A stretch of 64,000 bases of DNA from Citricoccus alkalitolerans (GCF_039528175.1 NZ_BAAALH010000002.1:1178001-1242000), one strand, 5' to 3'; numbered from the stretch's first letter, positions 53,075 to 62,458 are shown. Program-made: numbers and translations. Notes: generated by a model from the sequence alone, not told the origin.

Positions 53075-53228
53075 CACCCCAGTATCGCCCCTGGCCATTC
53101 GGGTCTGCCCGGATCAGTCTGGATCTGTCTGGCCGCCATGGCCCGGTGTTGCCGATCGGTCTCCCCGTGAGCCGCGTGTGCCTATAGGCTGACCTTGGAA
53201 CCAGAGAAGATCTTCGGAAGGAAAATCC

Positions 53229-53855
53229 ATGAGCATCGCGCAGCTCCCCCTTCGGCTGACCGCCGGAGCCTTCATCCTGAACTCAGGCATCAACAAGACC
53301 AAGCTCACGGACGAACAGGCTGAACAGATGAGGGACCTGGGAGCCAACGGGCTTCCCTTCCTCAAGGACCTGACCCCGAAGCAGTTCAGGCAGTTCATCA
53401 GCGCCTCCGAGATCGGCATCGGCGCCGCCTGCCTGCTGCCGTTCGTGCCGGGCTGGATGGCCGGTGCCGCCCTGACCGCCTTCTCCGGCGGGCTGCTGGC
53501 GATGTACAAGAACACCGACTCCATGACCGAGTCGGACGGCATCCGCCCCTCCGAGCAGGGCACCGCCGTGGCCAAGGACGTGTTCCTCTTCGGCATCGGC
53601 ACCGCCCTGATGGTGGACGGCGTCGTGAACCGCACCGGCCGCAAGAACGCCTCAGCGTCCAAGCGGGCCCACAAGCTGGAGGTCGCCAAGGAGGCCAAGG
53701 TCGCCGCGATCGAGGCCGCCAAGGAGGAACAGGCCGAGGCCATCCGTGCCGCCGCCGCGGAGAAGGCCGAAGCCATCAACAAGGCCCGCGTCGAGCAGAC
53801 CGAGGCGCTGCGCACCGCCCGCAAGGAAATGCAGCAGGCCCGTAAGAAGATCTGA
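53229..53855 (+). CDS. DoxX-like membrane protein with C-terminal Ala/Glu coiled coil
   Basis: 208 residues. N-terminal membrane half with RLTAGAFILNSGINKTKL, ASEIGIGAACLLPFVPGWMA and GTALMVDGVVNRTGR, similar to DoxX-like four-helix proteins. The C-terminal about 75 residues are an Ala/Lys/Glu-rich helix (KLEVAKEAKVAAIEAAKEEQ AEAI...), probably a coiled coil. Role unknown. GGAAGGAAA lies before the ATG. Confidence 0.75.
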   Translation: MSIAQLPLRLTAGAFILNSGINKTKLTDEQAEQMRDLGANGLPFLKDLTPKQFRQFISASEIGIGAACLLPFVPGWMAGAALTAFSGGLLAMYKNTDSMTESDGIRPSEQGTAVAKDVFLFGIGTALMVDGVVNRTGRKNASASKRAHKLEVAKEAKVAAIEAAKEEQAEAIRAAAAEKAEAINKARVEQTEALRTARKEMQQARKKI

Positions 53856-53885
53856 TCTCACTGTGCCGCCCACAGCGGGCGCAGC

Positions 53886-53953
53886 ACTCCGGGGGCAGAC
53901 TGTCTGACGCCGATGTTCCGGCCTCAGAGTGACAGTCTGCCCCCGGAGTTTTT
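53886..53953 (+). terminator. Intrinsic terminator with T-run
   Basis: Perfect 19-bp stem (53886-53904 / 53931-53949, ACTCCGGGGGCAGACTGTC and complement) with a 26-base loop, followed by TTTTT. Between converging genes; the T-run serves the plus strand. Confidence 0.85.
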
Positions 53954-54019
53954 GCCTCCGGAGTTTTCTCCGGAGCTTCACCTCCAGCCGAGAGGCCCGA
54001 ACTCCCGGCCACGGAACCC

Positions 54020-55990
54020 TCAGCGCGGGTGGCGGGCCTTCTGGATGGCGTCGGCGGCCCGGATGAGCGAGAGGTGGGAGAACGCCTGCGGGAAGTTGCC
54101 CGCAAGGCGTCCGGAGCCGGCGTCGTACTCCTCGGCCAGCAGACCCAGGTCGGTGGCGCAGGAGCACAACAGCGCCATGGTCTCCTCGGCGTCGCCCAAC
54201 CGGCCTGACGCGGCGTACTGTTCCACCAGCCAGAACGAGCAGATCAGAAACGCGTACTCGTGCCCTTCCAGGCCGTCGAGGTTGGAACCGGTGCGGTAGC
54301 GGTGGACCAGCCCGCGAGTGCCCATCAGGTCCCGTTCGATCGCGGAAACGGTGCCGAGCATCATCGGATCGTCGGCGGCCAGGAAGCCGGTGTGCGGCAA
54401 CTGCAGCAGGGAGGCGTCGACCTCGCGGCTGCCGTAGGTCTGCGTGAACGAGTCCAGCTCGGCGCTGAAGCCGCACTCCAGGATCTCCGCACGCAGGGCA
54501 TCCCGGTGCCGGGTCCAGGACGCGACGTCTCCGTCCAGACCATGTTGGGTGACGGCCCGGATGCCCTCATTGAACGCTGCCCACATCATCACCCGGCCAT
54601 GGGTGAAGAAGTGCGGTTCGCCGCGCATCTCCCAGATCCCGTGGTCTTTGCGGTCGATGTTCCGGATGCAGAAGGACAGCAGGGACTTCTGCAGCCGCCA
54701 CGAGTACTCGTCCTCGGTGACGCCGGCGTCCCGGAGCTCGGCGAGGGCGATCATCACCTCGCCGACCACGTCGGCCTGGTACTGGTCCGCGGCGCCGTTG
54801 CCGATCCGGACGGGACGGGACTCGGCGTAACCGGCCAGGTGGTCCAGCTCCTTCTCGTCCAGTTCCCGTTCGCCGGCGAGGCCGTACATGATCCGCAGCT
54901 TCTCCGGGTCCCCGGCCACGGCCCGCAGTAGCCAGTCCCGCCAGTGCAGGGCACCCTCGGTGAATCCGTGGGAGACGAGGACCTCGATCGTCAGGGCCGC
55001 ATCCCGCAGCCACGTGTAGCGGTAGTCCCAGTTCCGTGAGCCGCCGAACTCCTCCGGCAGCGAGGTGGTGGGCGCCGCGACGATCCCGCCCGTCTTCAGG
55101 TTGGTGAGCGCCCGCAATACCAACAGGGACCGGGCCACGAGGTGTTCCTCCGGCGAATCGACCTCCAACCGGGATGCCCAGTCGGTCCAGAACTCCTGGG
55201 TCCGGTGCTGAGCGGCCTCCGGCTCCACCGGAACCGGAGGCCGTTTCCAGGACGGGAACCAGGTCAACACCCAGTCCAGCCGCTCGCCGGCGTGTAGCCG
55301 GAATCGGCCAGCCAGCCGGGGCGCGGTGAGACCGCCGGAGTCCGGGGAACCTGCCGGTTGGCCGTCGCCGCCGGCCGCCTCGCCGGAGCGCTCGTCGTCC
55401 GCGGTGGGCCTGGTGGTGGTGTCGAGCAGGGGACCGGACACCAGCACGCCGTCCGGTCCGGCCGTGCACAGCAGTGCCGGATCGGTGCCCTCAGTGTCCT
55501 TGGTGCGGCGGAACCAGGGCAGGGCGCGGGCATAGTCGAAGCGGATCCGCAGGTCATGCTCCACCACCACCTCTCCGGTCAGGCACTCCACCCGGCGGTA
55601 CAGGTCATCCTGCGCCTCGGCCGGCGGCAGGAAGTCGGTGACGCGCACGGTGCCGGTCGGGGTGCGCCAGTCGGTCTCGAGGACGAAGGTGTACGGCACG
55701 TAGCGGCGTTCCACGACCTCCCCGTCCAGAGCCCAGAGCTTCCACCGGCCGTCGTCGGCCCCTCCGAGCAAGGCGGCGAACAGGGCAGGGGAGTCGAAAC
55801 GCGGCAGGCACAGCCAGTCGATGGATCCGCGGCGGGACACCAGCGGTCCGGTGCTCAGATCGGACAGCAGGGCGTAGTCCTCGAGCGGGGTGGCCCAGGC
55901 GGGATGGAGGGACTGCGGACGAGAGGACCCGGGCCAATCCGTCGAGTCGTGAGTCGAGTGCGGGCCGGCGGAAGGTGTCTGGTCCGTCAT
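54020..55990 (-). CDS. Glycoside hydrolase family 15 (glucoamylase/trehalase-like)
   Basis: 656 residues. N-terminal beta-sandwich (PLEDYALLSDLSTGPLVSRR, GSIDWLCLPRFDSPA), then the (alpha/alpha)6 barrel with EFGGSRNWDYRYTWLRDAAL, the GH15 substrate-pocket motif, and EPHFFTHGRVMMWAAFNEGI. C-terminal EYDAGSGRLAGNFPQAFSHL carries the second catalytic-acid region. Cytosolic (no signal peptide); likely hydrolyses trehalose or short glucans. A Gly/Ala/Asp-rich insert is at about 185-230. AAGGAG precedes ATG 55990. Divergent from the G6PDH-like gene. Confidence 0.92.
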   Translation of the reverse strand: MTDQTPSAGPHSTHDSTDWPGSSRPQSLHPAWATPLEDYALLSDLSTGPLVSRRGSIDWLCLPRFDSPALFAALLGGADDGRWKLWALDGEVVERRYVPYTFVLETDWRTPTGTVRVTDFLPPAEAQDDLYRRVECLTGEVVVEHDLRIRFDYARALPWFRRTKDTEGTDPALLCTAGPDGVLVSGPLLDTTTRPTADDERSGEAAGGDGQPAGSPDSGGLTAPRLAGRFRLHAGERLDWVLTWFPSWKRPPVPVEPEAAQHRTQEFWTDWASRLEVDSPEEHLVARSLLVLRALTNLKTGGIVAAPTTSLPEEFGGSRNWDYRYTWLRDAALTIEVLVSHGFTEGALHWRDWLLRAVAGDPEKLRIMYGLAGERELDEKELDHLAGYAESRPVRIGNGAADQYQADVVGEVMIALAELRDAGVTEDEYSWRLQKSLLSFCIRNIDRKDHGIWEMRGEPHFFTHGRVMMWAAFNEGIRAVTQHGLDGDVASWTRHRDALRAEILECGFSAELDSFTQTYGSREVDASLLQLPHTGFLAADDPMMLGTVSAIERDLMGTRGLVHRYRTGSNLDGLEGHEYAFLICSFWLVEQYAASGRLGDAEETMALLCSCATDLGLLAEEYDAGSGRLAGNFPQAFSHLSLIRAADAIQKARHPR

Positions 55991-56050
55991 GTCTCCTTGT
56001 ATATCGAATGACCCGTTCCCGGCATAGGCCCGGGCCGTTACGGTGGGGCC

Positions 56051-57541
56051 ATGAGCGGACTGCGCACGCTGGTCATCGTCGGTGCCGGGGGAGACCTGAC
56101 CCGGCGGCTGCTTCTGCCCGGCCTGGCCACCTGCCTGGCGGCCGGAGTGCCGGAACGGGGCATCCTGCTGATCGGCTCCGGGCAGGACGAGCGGGAGGAC
56201 TTCGCGGCAGTGGTGCGGGAGGCGTTCGCCGCTGAGCTCGACGAGGAGCAGTTGGCTCTGCCTGCGGTGCGCCACACGCTTGATTCAGCGCACTGGATCA
56301 CCGCGGACGCCACCGATCCCGAGCAACTCGCCGCACTCATGGACCAGGTGGAGGGGCCCCTCGGACTGTACTTCGCGCTTCCGCCGTCCGTGACCATGGC
56401 CTCTTGTGAGGCCCTCTCGAGGGTGCATGGTTCGGGGCGACTGCCACAGGACACCGTGCTCGTGCTGGAGAAGCCCTTCGGCACCGACCTGGACTCCGCG
56501 CGAGAACTCAACGCCCTCCTGGCCGGGTTCGTCCCCGAGGAGCGGATCTTCCGTGTGGACCACTTCCTCGGTCTGCCCGGCGTGCTCGGCTTCGTGGGTC
56601 TGCGCTTCGCAAACCGCATCCTGGAACCGCTGTGGAACCGGGACCACATCGAGCGGATCGAGATCGTGTTCGACGAGGTGCTCGGACTGGAGGGGCGTGC
56701 CGGGTTCTACGAGGCCACCGGAGCCGCGAGGGACATGATCCAGTCCCACCTGCTCCAGGTCATGGCGCTGGTGATGATGGACCCGCCGACCCGGATCGAC
56801 GGCGTGGAGATCCCCGCCAACACCGCTCACGTCCTGAGGGCGGCCCGGTTGTGGTCCCGGGGAGCGTCGGGGGAAGGGAGCGAGGACGAGGGGACCTTGG
56901 GCACGAGCGTTGACGGCGACGCGCGAACTCTGGCCGGACTGCCGGACGGGACGCCGGCCGTGGTGCGTGGCCGGTACATCGCCGGCGCCGTGGACGGCAG
57001 GACCATGCCGTCCTATGTGGACGAGGAAGGTGTGGACCCGGCGCGAGAGACCGAGACCTTCGCCCAGGTGGTCGTCGAGGTGGACTCGTGGCGCTGGAAC
57101 GGCGTGCCGGTGGTGCTGCGGACGGGCAAGGCCATCGGTTCGCCCCGGCAGGAGATCGCCGTGGTCTTCCGCCGCCCGCCACACGACTACGAGCAGTTCC
57201 CCTCGTCAGGACCCCAGCCCCCGGACGTGCTGCGGGTCGGCTTCGAAGACGAACGGATCGACCTGGAGCTCAACGCCGGTGGCCCGTTCGACTCCCGTGG
57301 CATGACCCGCACGGTGCTGTCCACGGAGTTGCCCGAGCCAGGACTCACCGCCTACGGTTCGGTGCTGCGCTGGGTGCTCGAGGACAAGACGGCCTTCACC
57401 GTCCGCGGTGACGGGGCCGAGGAGGGCTGGCGCATCCTGGCCCAGATCGCCGCGGCCTACGCCTCCGGGCAGGTGCCGTTGCAGGACTATGAGGCCGGAT
57501 CGGCCGGCCCGGCTTCCGCGGGCCTGACCGGCCGGCCCTGA
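56051..57541 (+). CDS. zwf: Glucose-6-phosphate dehydrogenase family protein (divergent)
   Basis: 496 residues. NADP-binding N-domain with VIVGAGGDLTRRLLLPGL (usual GASGDLAxRK), then VLVLEKPFGTDLDSARELN and a C-domain with RAGFYEATGAARDMIQSHLL QVMALVMMDPP and RTGKAIGSPRQEIAVVFRRP. The family active-site block RIDHYLGKE reads RVDHFLGLPG: the histidine is kept but the substrate-binding lysine is replaced. It may be a paralogue with altered substrate or low activity. Divergent from the GH15 gene by 60 bases, suggesting joint use in sugar metabolism. Confidence 0.8.
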   Translation: MSGLRTLVIVGAGGDLTRRLLLPGLATCLAAGVPERGILLIGSGQDEREDFAAVVREAFAAELDEEQLALPAVRHTLDSAHWITADATDPEQLAALMDQVEGPLGLYFALPPSVTMASCEALSRVHGSGRLPQDTVLVLEKPFGTDLDSARELNALLAGFVPEERIFRVDHFLGLPGVLGFVGLRFANRILEPLWNRDHIERIEIVFDEVLGLEGRAGFYEATGAARDMIQSHLLQVMALVMMDPPTRIDGVEIPANTAHVLRAARLWSRGASGEGSEDEGTLGTSVDGDARTLAGLPDGTPAVVRGRYIAGAVDGRTMPSYVDEEGVDPARETETFAQVVVEVDSWRWNGVPVVLRTGKAIGSPRQEIAVVFRRPPHDYEQFPSSGPQPPDVLRVGFEDERIDLELNAGGPFDSRGMTRTVLSTELPEPGLTAYGSVLRWVLEDKTAFTVRGDGAEEGWRILAQIAAAYASGQVPLQDYEAGSAGPASAGLTGRP

Positions 57542-57611
57542 GCACCGCCGGTTCGCGGCGGGCCAGCCCTGACCCGGCCAGCCCTGGCCCCTCGCCTGTC
57601 CTGTCCCCTGA

Positions 57612-58271
57612 CTAGCCCTCGACCGCCATCCGAGACCACCCGCCGTCGGGATCGGCCGGGAGGTCCTTGACGGGCCGGGCGGGCACGCCCAGTGCGACCA
57701 CGTTCGCCGGCAGGTCGCGGGTGACCACGGCACCGGCGCCCACCACCGTGTTCTCGCCGATCGTCACGCCTGGGCCCACGATCACACCGCCGCCGAGCCA
57801 CACGTTGTCCTCGATGGTAATGGGCTCGGCACCCTCCCACTTGTCCCGGCGCGGACCTGGCTCCAGCGGGTGGGTCGGGGTGAGCAGCTGGACGTTCGTG
57901 CCGATCTGCACGTCCGCACCGATCCGCACCGGGGCGACGTCCAGCACCATCAGGCCGAAGTTCGCGAAGGTGCGGTCACCTATGCTGATGAACCGCCCGT
58001 AATCCACCTGGAACGGCGGACGGATCACCACCTCGTCGCCGAGGGATCCCAGCAACTGGGACAACAGCCGCCGGCGGAGGGCCGGCTCGGTGACGGAGGT
58101 GGCGTTGTACTGTTCCGTCAGCAGGGCGGCCGCCGTGGAGAGCTCCTCGAGCCGGGGGTCGTCGGCGATGTAGGGATCACCGGCGAGCATCCTCTCGTAC
58201 ATGGACCGGCCGTCCGGGAAGAACGGCGACGGGGCGGGAGTGGCGGGGAACTGGTCCGGGACAGGCAGCAT
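57612..58271 (-). CDS. Maltose/galactoside-type sugar O-acetyltransferase (left-handed beta-helix)
   Basis: 219 residues. N-terminal MAC motif SMYERMLAGDPYIADDPRLE, then hexapeptide repeats: FISIGDRTFANFGLMVLDVA PVRIGADVQIG, NVWLGGGVIVGPGVTIGENT VVGAGAVVTRDLPANVVALG. Catalytic-type histidine in LLTPTHPLEPGPRR. Acetyl-CoA-dependent O-acetylation of sugars. ATG at 58271; upstream frame unsupported. Converges with the G6PDH-like gene. Confidence 0.9.
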   Translation of the reverse strand: MLPVPDQFPATPAPSPFFPDGRSMYERMLAGDPYIADDPRLEELSTAAALLTEQYNATSVTEPALRRRLLSQLLGSLGDEVVIRPPFQVDYGRFISIGDRTFANFGLMVLDVAPVRIGADVQIGTNVQLLTPTHPLEPGPRRDKWEGAEPITIEDNVWLGGGVIVGPGVTIGENTVVGAGAVVTRDLPANVVALGVPARPVKDLPADPDGGWSRMAVEG

Positions 58272-58305
58272 GGACCCAGCCTGCCAGAGGGGCCACAATG
58301 GGCGC

Positions 58306-58836
58306 ATGTCACGCCACGAAGAGCTCCGCGAACCCACGGGATCCGTCGTCGAAGGTCCGGAGGGTCCCACGATCCAGATCCAGCGCACCCTCGGGCACCC
58401 TCCGGAGGACGTCTGGAGCTACCTGGCAGACCCGGAACTGTTGCGCTGGTATGGCACCTACACGGGGGACCCGGCCAGTGGCAGTGTCCAGCTGGCCATG
58501 GTGGAGGCACCGGAGCATCCAGGCGAATGTGTGATCGAGGTCTGCGCACGGCCCTCTCGTCTGCACGTGACGCTGGCCGATCCGAACGGCAACCCGTGGC
58601 GGCTCCGGGTGTCCCTGGACCGGGCCGCGGCGGGGTCGGGGTCGGACACCGACCTGGTCTTCCGCCAGCCGCTGGCAGGGTCGAAGGACGAGGCCGGTGA
58701 CATCGGCCCCGGTTGGGAGTACTACCTCGACCGGCTCACCGCGGCTCTGGATGGCGGAGACGTGGACGCGGTGGACTTCGCCGACTACTACCCCGCCCAG
58801 AAGGCGCACTACAGCACGGAAGTCGGGACGACCTGA
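58306..58836 (+). CDS. SRPBCC/AHSA1-like domain protein
   Basis: 176 residues of the START-like SRPBCC fold: IQIQRTLGHPPEDVWSYLAD PELLRWYGTY opening, GECVIEVCARPSRLHVTLAD central strands and PGWEYYLDRLTAALDGGDVD closing helix. Binds hydrophobic ligands in related proteins; role here unknown. Divergent from the acetyltransferase by 34 bases. Confidence 0.85.
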   Translation: MSRHEELREPTGSVVEGPEGPTIQIQRTLGHPPEDVWSYLADPELLRWYGTYTGDPASGSVQLAMVEAPEHPGECVIEVCARPSRLHVTLADPNGNPWRLRVSLDRAAAGSGSDTDLVFRQPLAGSKDEAGDIGPGWEYYLDRLTAALDGGDVDAVDFADYYPAQKAHYSTEVGTT

Positions 58837-58843
58837 CCTGGAG

Positions 58844-58902
58844 CCACAGTCATCGTGCCAGACCACAGAGTTGATCCGTGTGGTCCGGCAGGATGAGTGT
58901 GG
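58844..58902. repeat. Palindromic repeat family 2, copy 2 (imperfect)
   Basis: Imperfect palindrome CCACAGTCATCGTGCCAGAC ... TGTGGTCCGGCAGGATGAG between converging genes; its core ATCGTGCC-G-CCACAG matches the perfect palindrome at 36454-36514. Likely a bidirectional terminator. Confidence 0.6.
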
Positions 58903-58918
58903 CGGCCGAGGTGGCGGC

Positions 58919-59704
58919 TCAGAGTTCGACGTCGGTCGGGTTCAGGACCCGCCGCAGGAAGTCCTGGGTGCGCGGCTGGGTGGGGGAGCCGATGACCTGC
59001 TCGGCGGGGCCCTCCTCGACGACCACGCCGCCGTCCATGAACACCACACGGTCCGCGACCTCGCGCGCGAATCCCATCTCGTGGGTGACCACGAGCATGG
59101 TCATCCCGGCGCCGGCCAGGCCGCGCATCACGGAGAGCACCTCGCCCACGGTCTCCGGGTCCAGGGCGGAGGTCGGCTCGTCGAAGAGCATCAGCTGTGG
59201 GTCCATGGACAGTGCGCGTGCAATGGCGACGCGCTGTTGCTGACCGCCGGAGAGTTGATCCGGATACCGGTCCTCGAAGCCGTCCAGCCCCACGCGGCGC
59301 AGATTCTCACGCGCGACGCCGGCCGCCTCCGCCTTGCCGCGGCGCAGCACCTTGACCTGGGCCACCGTGCAGTTCTCCAGCACGGACAGGTGCGGGAACA
59401 GGTTGAACTGCTGGAACACCATGCCGACGTGGCGGCGCATGGCGTTGAGGTCCACCTCTGGATCGGTGGCGTCGAAACCGGAGACGGCAACCGTGCCCCG
59501 GTTGGGGGTCTCCAGCAGGTTCACGCAGCGCAGCAGGGTGGACTTGCCCGAGCCGGAAGGGCCGATCAGGCACACCACCTCGCCGGGAGCCACGGTCAGG
59601 TCGATGCCCTTGAGCACGTCATTGGAGCCGTAGGACTTGTGCAGGCCGGTGATGGCGACGCCGCCGGCGCGGATGGCGCTGGCATGGCTGGTGGTCTCGG
59701 TCAT
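58919..59704 (-). CDS. Polar amino-acid ABC transporter ATP-binding protein
   Basis: 261 residues. Walker A GPSGSGKSTLLRCVN, Q-loop MVFQQFNLFPHLSVLEN, signature LSGGQQQRVAIARAL, Walker B LMLFDEPTSALDPE and H-loop VVTHEMGFAREVADR, the GlnQ/HisP type. Third gene of a substrate-binding protein / permease / ATPase operon (minus strand 61398 to 58919), 9 bases after the permease. Confidence 0.94.
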   Translation of the reverse strand: MTETTSHASAIRAGGVAITGLHKSYGSNDVLKGIDLTVAPGEVVCLIGPSGSGKSTLLRCVNLLETPNRGTVAVSGFDATDPEVDLNAMRRHVGMVFQQFNLFPHLSVLENCTVAQVKVLRRGKAEAAGVARENLRRVGLDGFEDRYPDQLSGGQQQRVAIARALSMDPQLMLFDEPTSALDPETVGEVLSVMRGLAGAGMTMLVVTHEMGFAREVADRVVFMDGGVVVEEGPAEQVIGSPTQPRTQDFLRRVLNPTDVEL

Positions 59705-59713
59705 CGTGGCCTC

Positions 59714-60577
59714 TCAGACGCGCGTGCGGTTGGTGCGCGATTCGAACTTCCGCGCCAGCAGGGACAGGGGGACGGTGATGATCAGGTACATGACACCAGC
59801 CACGAGCACCGGGGTGAGGCCGGCGTCGAGAGCGGTAATGCCGTCCCGGCCGAACTTGGTCAGTTCGTACTCGTGAGCGGCCAGTCCCAGGACGTAGACG
59901 AGGGACGAGTCCTTGGTCAGCAGGATGACCTCATTGGTCAGGGGCGGCAGCACCAGGCGGAAGGCCTGGGGGATCACGATCGTGACCATGGCGCGCCAGG
60001 CCGGCATCCCCAGGGATCGGGCAGCCTCCGCCTGTCCCTTCGGCACGGCCTGCAGGCCGGCACGCAGGGTCTCGGCGATGTAGGCCGAGGAGACCATGCC
60101 CAGGGAGACCATCACCACGAGGGGGATGGGCCACTGGATGCCGAAGGCGAAGGGCACGCCGTAGCCGAAGGCGATGAAGACGAGCAGGGCGGGCAGGCCG
60201 CGGAACAGCTCGATGTAGGCGGTGGCCAGCCAGCGGTACGGCGGGAATGAGGAGAGCCGCATCAGGGCCAGCAGTGTGCCGCCCAGCAGGCCGACCACGA
60301 ACGAGGACGCCGTGTACAGCAGGGTGTTGCCCAGACCCACCAGGATGATGTCCGGGAAGAGGGGACCGATCTCCGCGAAGTTGAAGACGGACTGGCCCAG
60401 GGTCGGCCAGTCCATGACAGCTACGAGGACCACAATGGCGAGGACGAAGACACCGGCCTGCAGACCGAGTGAGAGCTGCCGGCGTCGCCGGTTGCTCATC
60501 GTGCGGCCCCTCTCCGGGCTGCTCTCCGGAGAGGGGTTGGGGCCCGAAGCCGGGCCGGTGGTGTTGACGGTGCTCAC
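59714..60577 (-). CDS. Polar amino-acid ABC transporter permease
   Basis: 287 residues; His/Glu/Gln/Arg permease type. An N-terminal Ser/Arg-rich tail (about 35 residues), then helices with LFRGLPALLVFIAFGYGVPF and the EAA-type coupling loop AEAARSLGMPAWRAMVTIVI PQAFRLVLPP. The start overlaps the stop of the binding-protein gene (60574-60577). Confidence 0.94.
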   Translation of the reverse strand: MSTVNTTGPASGPNPSPESSPERGRTMSNRRRRQLSLGLQAGVFVLAIVVLVAVMDWPTLGQSVFNFAEIGPLFPDIILVGLGNTLLYTASSFVVGLLGGTLLALMRLSSFPPYRWLATAYIELFRGLPALLVFIAFGYGVPFAFGIQWPIPLVVMVSLGMVSSAYIAETLRAGLQAVPKGQAEAARSLGMPAWRAMVTIVIPQAFRLVLPPLTNEVILLTKDSSLVYVLGLAAHEYELTKFGRDGITALDAGLTPVLVAGVMYLIITVPLSLLARKFESRTNRTRV

Positions 60578-61398
60578 TGATCGCCCTCCGTTGCTGCCTC
60601 GCCGAACCAGCGCGCGCGGGACTCGTCGAGGGTTCCGTCCTCTTCCATACCCTGCAGCGACGCGTTCACGGCGGACAGCAGTTTCGCCTTGTCCGGGGCC
60701 ACGGCCACGCCGAGCTGCTCACCGGTGGGCAGTTCCGCGACCACCTCGTACCGGGGATCGTCCTTGACGTTGTAGAGCACCACGGACTGGTTGCCGAGCA
60801 CGGCCTGCACAGTGCCGGCCCGTAGGGCCTCCATCTGCATGCCACCGTCCTCGAACTGGATCGGGGCCAATCCGTTCTCCTCGGCGAAGGTCTCGCCGGT
60901 GGTGGCGGCCTGGACACCCACGCGCTTGCCCTGGGCTGATTCCAGGTCGGTGATGCCGGACCCTTCCTCGGCCACGAGCACCAGATCGTCGTCCAGATAG
61001 GGCACGGAGAACGCCATGATCCGCTGCCGGGCCTCGGTGATGGAGATCGAGGAGGCATTGATGTCGCAGCCGGTCAGCGAGGACCCGGACTCGATGGCCT
61101 CGAAGGAGGAGTCCACCACGGAGAGGGGGATACCGAGGTCATCGGCGATCCGCTGGACGATATCGATGTCATACCCGACCAGGTCGCTGCCCTGCATGAA
61201 TTCGAAGGGCGGGTACGGGATGTCGGCACAGACGGTGAGCTGGCCGGGGTTGACCAGGTCGAGGCTGTCGACCAGGGGCGAGGATTCGCCGGCTTCGGAA
61301 CCGCCGAGCTGGGGGCCGAGCACGGCACATCCGCTCAGGGCCAGCGAGCCGGCTCCCAGGACGGCCACCAGGGCGAGTCGGGTGCGGGACAGGGTCAT
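60574..61398 (-). CDS. Amino-acid ABC transporter substrate-binding lipoprotein
   Basis: 274 residues, solute-binding family 3. Signal with lipobox GSLALSGC (Cys at about residue 24), then LTVCADIPYPPFEFMQGSDL VGYDIDIVQRIADDLGI and VGVQAATTGETFAEENGL of the two-lobed fold. Captures a polar amino acid outside the membrane; ligand not assignable. First gene of the importer operon. Confidence 0.93.
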   Translation of the reverse strand: MTLSRTRLALVAVLGAGSLALSGCAVLGPQLGGSEAGESSPLVDSLDLVNPGQLTVCADIPYPPFEFMQGSDLVGYDIDIVQRIADDLGIPLSVVDSSFEAIESGSSLTGCDINASSISITEARQRIMAFSVPYLDDDLVLVAEEGSGITDLESAQGKRVGVQAATTGETFAEENGLAPIQFEDGGMQMEALRAGTVQAVLGNQSVVLYNVKDDPRYEVVAELPTGEQLGVAVAPDKAKLLSAVNASLQGMEEDGTLDESRARWFGEAATEGDQ

Positions 61399-61576
61399 GA
61401 AGGTCTTCCGGTGCGGGGGGCCCCGCTGCGGTGCAGGGGCGTCGAGACGGACAGTCTACCGGGAAGTCGTGGGGCCACCGGGTGGGCGGGCGCGCGGCCT
61501 GCCGGGGTTCTGCTGCCAGGCGTCCGGACCGCAGTGGCCGGGACCTCGGGCTGGCGGGGACCACGCACTACGGGGA

Positions 61577-61939
61577 TCAGTTCCCGTGGCTTTCCTCCTC
61601 GACCCCGGTCACGGTGGTCAGCAGGAACACGCTGTCCTCCCGGGCCGTCACTCCGTGGCGTTCCTTCGTGAGCTGAACGAGTTCGCCCTGCTCCAGGTGC
61701 TGGTCCGCTCCGGACCCGGCGGTGATGTCCACCGCACCGAGCAGCACCTGCAGCGTGGCGGCGGGCGGGGCGTTGTGGTCAGCCAGTTGCGCCCCGGACT
61801 TCAGGGCGATGATCGACTGGCGCAGATGGCCGTCCCGCAACAGCAGGTCGCCGTGGCGGCCGTGCGGGCTGTCCAGGGCGGCTTCGAGCGTGCTGCGGGT
61901 CAGCGCTGACAGATCGTGGGGTCCCGGCGAGTAGGTCAT
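61577..61939 (-). CDS. Cupin-like protein
   Basis: 120 residues. Small beta-rich protein: RQSIIALKSGAQLADHNAPP AATLQVLLGAVDITAG and LEQGELVQLTKERHGVTARE DSVFLLTTV, a single-domain cupin pattern with the first-motif His kept (ADHNAP) and His in ERHGV. Such proteins are often metal-binding or sensory; function unknown. Located 25 bases before (downstream of) the small membrane protein gene on the same strand. Confidence 0.8.
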   Translation of the reverse strand: MTYSPGPHDLSALTRSTLEAALDSPHGRHGDLLLRDGHLRQSIIALKSGAQLADHNAPPAATLQVLLGAVDITAGSGADQHLEQGELVQLTKERHGVTAREDSVFLLTTVTGVEEESHGN

Positions 61940-61963
61940 GGTGTCACCGTAGCCCGCGCCGGC

Positions 61964-62458
61964 TCAGGCCACCACGGAGAGCACGCCGTAGAAGAGCAGC
62001 CCGAACACGGTGGAGTAGAGAATGATGGCCACGGCCTGCCAGGTGATGACCCGGCCCTTGGTGATGCCGAAGGAGGTCAACGCGGCAGCGGTGAAGTGGG
62101 TCGGCAGCAGGAACGGTCCGAGCAGGGAGGCACCGGGGACGCCATACTTGTCCAGCGCGCGGCGGACCTTCTGCTGCTTCTCCGAGGTGGGCTTCGGAGT
62201 CTTGCCTGCGGCGATGCGGCGATTGATGATCGCGGCGCGGATCTTCTCGAAGGACAGGACGATCACCACCACGATGGCGATGTTGGCGAGGATCGCCACC
62301 GGAATGGCGATCCAGGGGTCCATGCCGGCGATGATCCCGACGATGGCGGCGCCCTCACCCTCGATGTAGGGGATGAACGCGGCGAGTACGACTCCGACGA
62401 ATCGCAGGGCGGCCGGCAGGGACTCGGTGAAGGACTGGATGTTGGCGACGATGTCCAT
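61964..62458 (-). CDS. Small multidrug export (Sm_multidrug_ex) family membrane protein
   Basis: 164 residues with about five helices: FVGVVLAAFIPYIEGEGAAI VGIIAGM, IAIPVAILANIAIVVVIVLS and the conserved KYGVPGASLLGPFLLPTHFT AAALTSFGI re-entrant-type segment related to DedA/VTT proteins. The family name is historical; real transport activity is uncertain. GGTTT-type leader with GAGAGGAAA before the ATG. Probably co-transcribed with the cupin gene. Confidence 0.85.
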   Translation of the reverse strand: MDIVANIQSFTESLPAALRFVGVVLAAFIPYIEGEGAAIVGIIAGMDPWIAIPVAILANIAIVVVIVLSFEKIRAAIINRRIAAGKTPKPTSEKQQKVRRALDKYGVPGASLLGPFLLPTHFTAAALTSFGITKGRVITWQAVAIILYSTVFGLLFYGVLSVVA

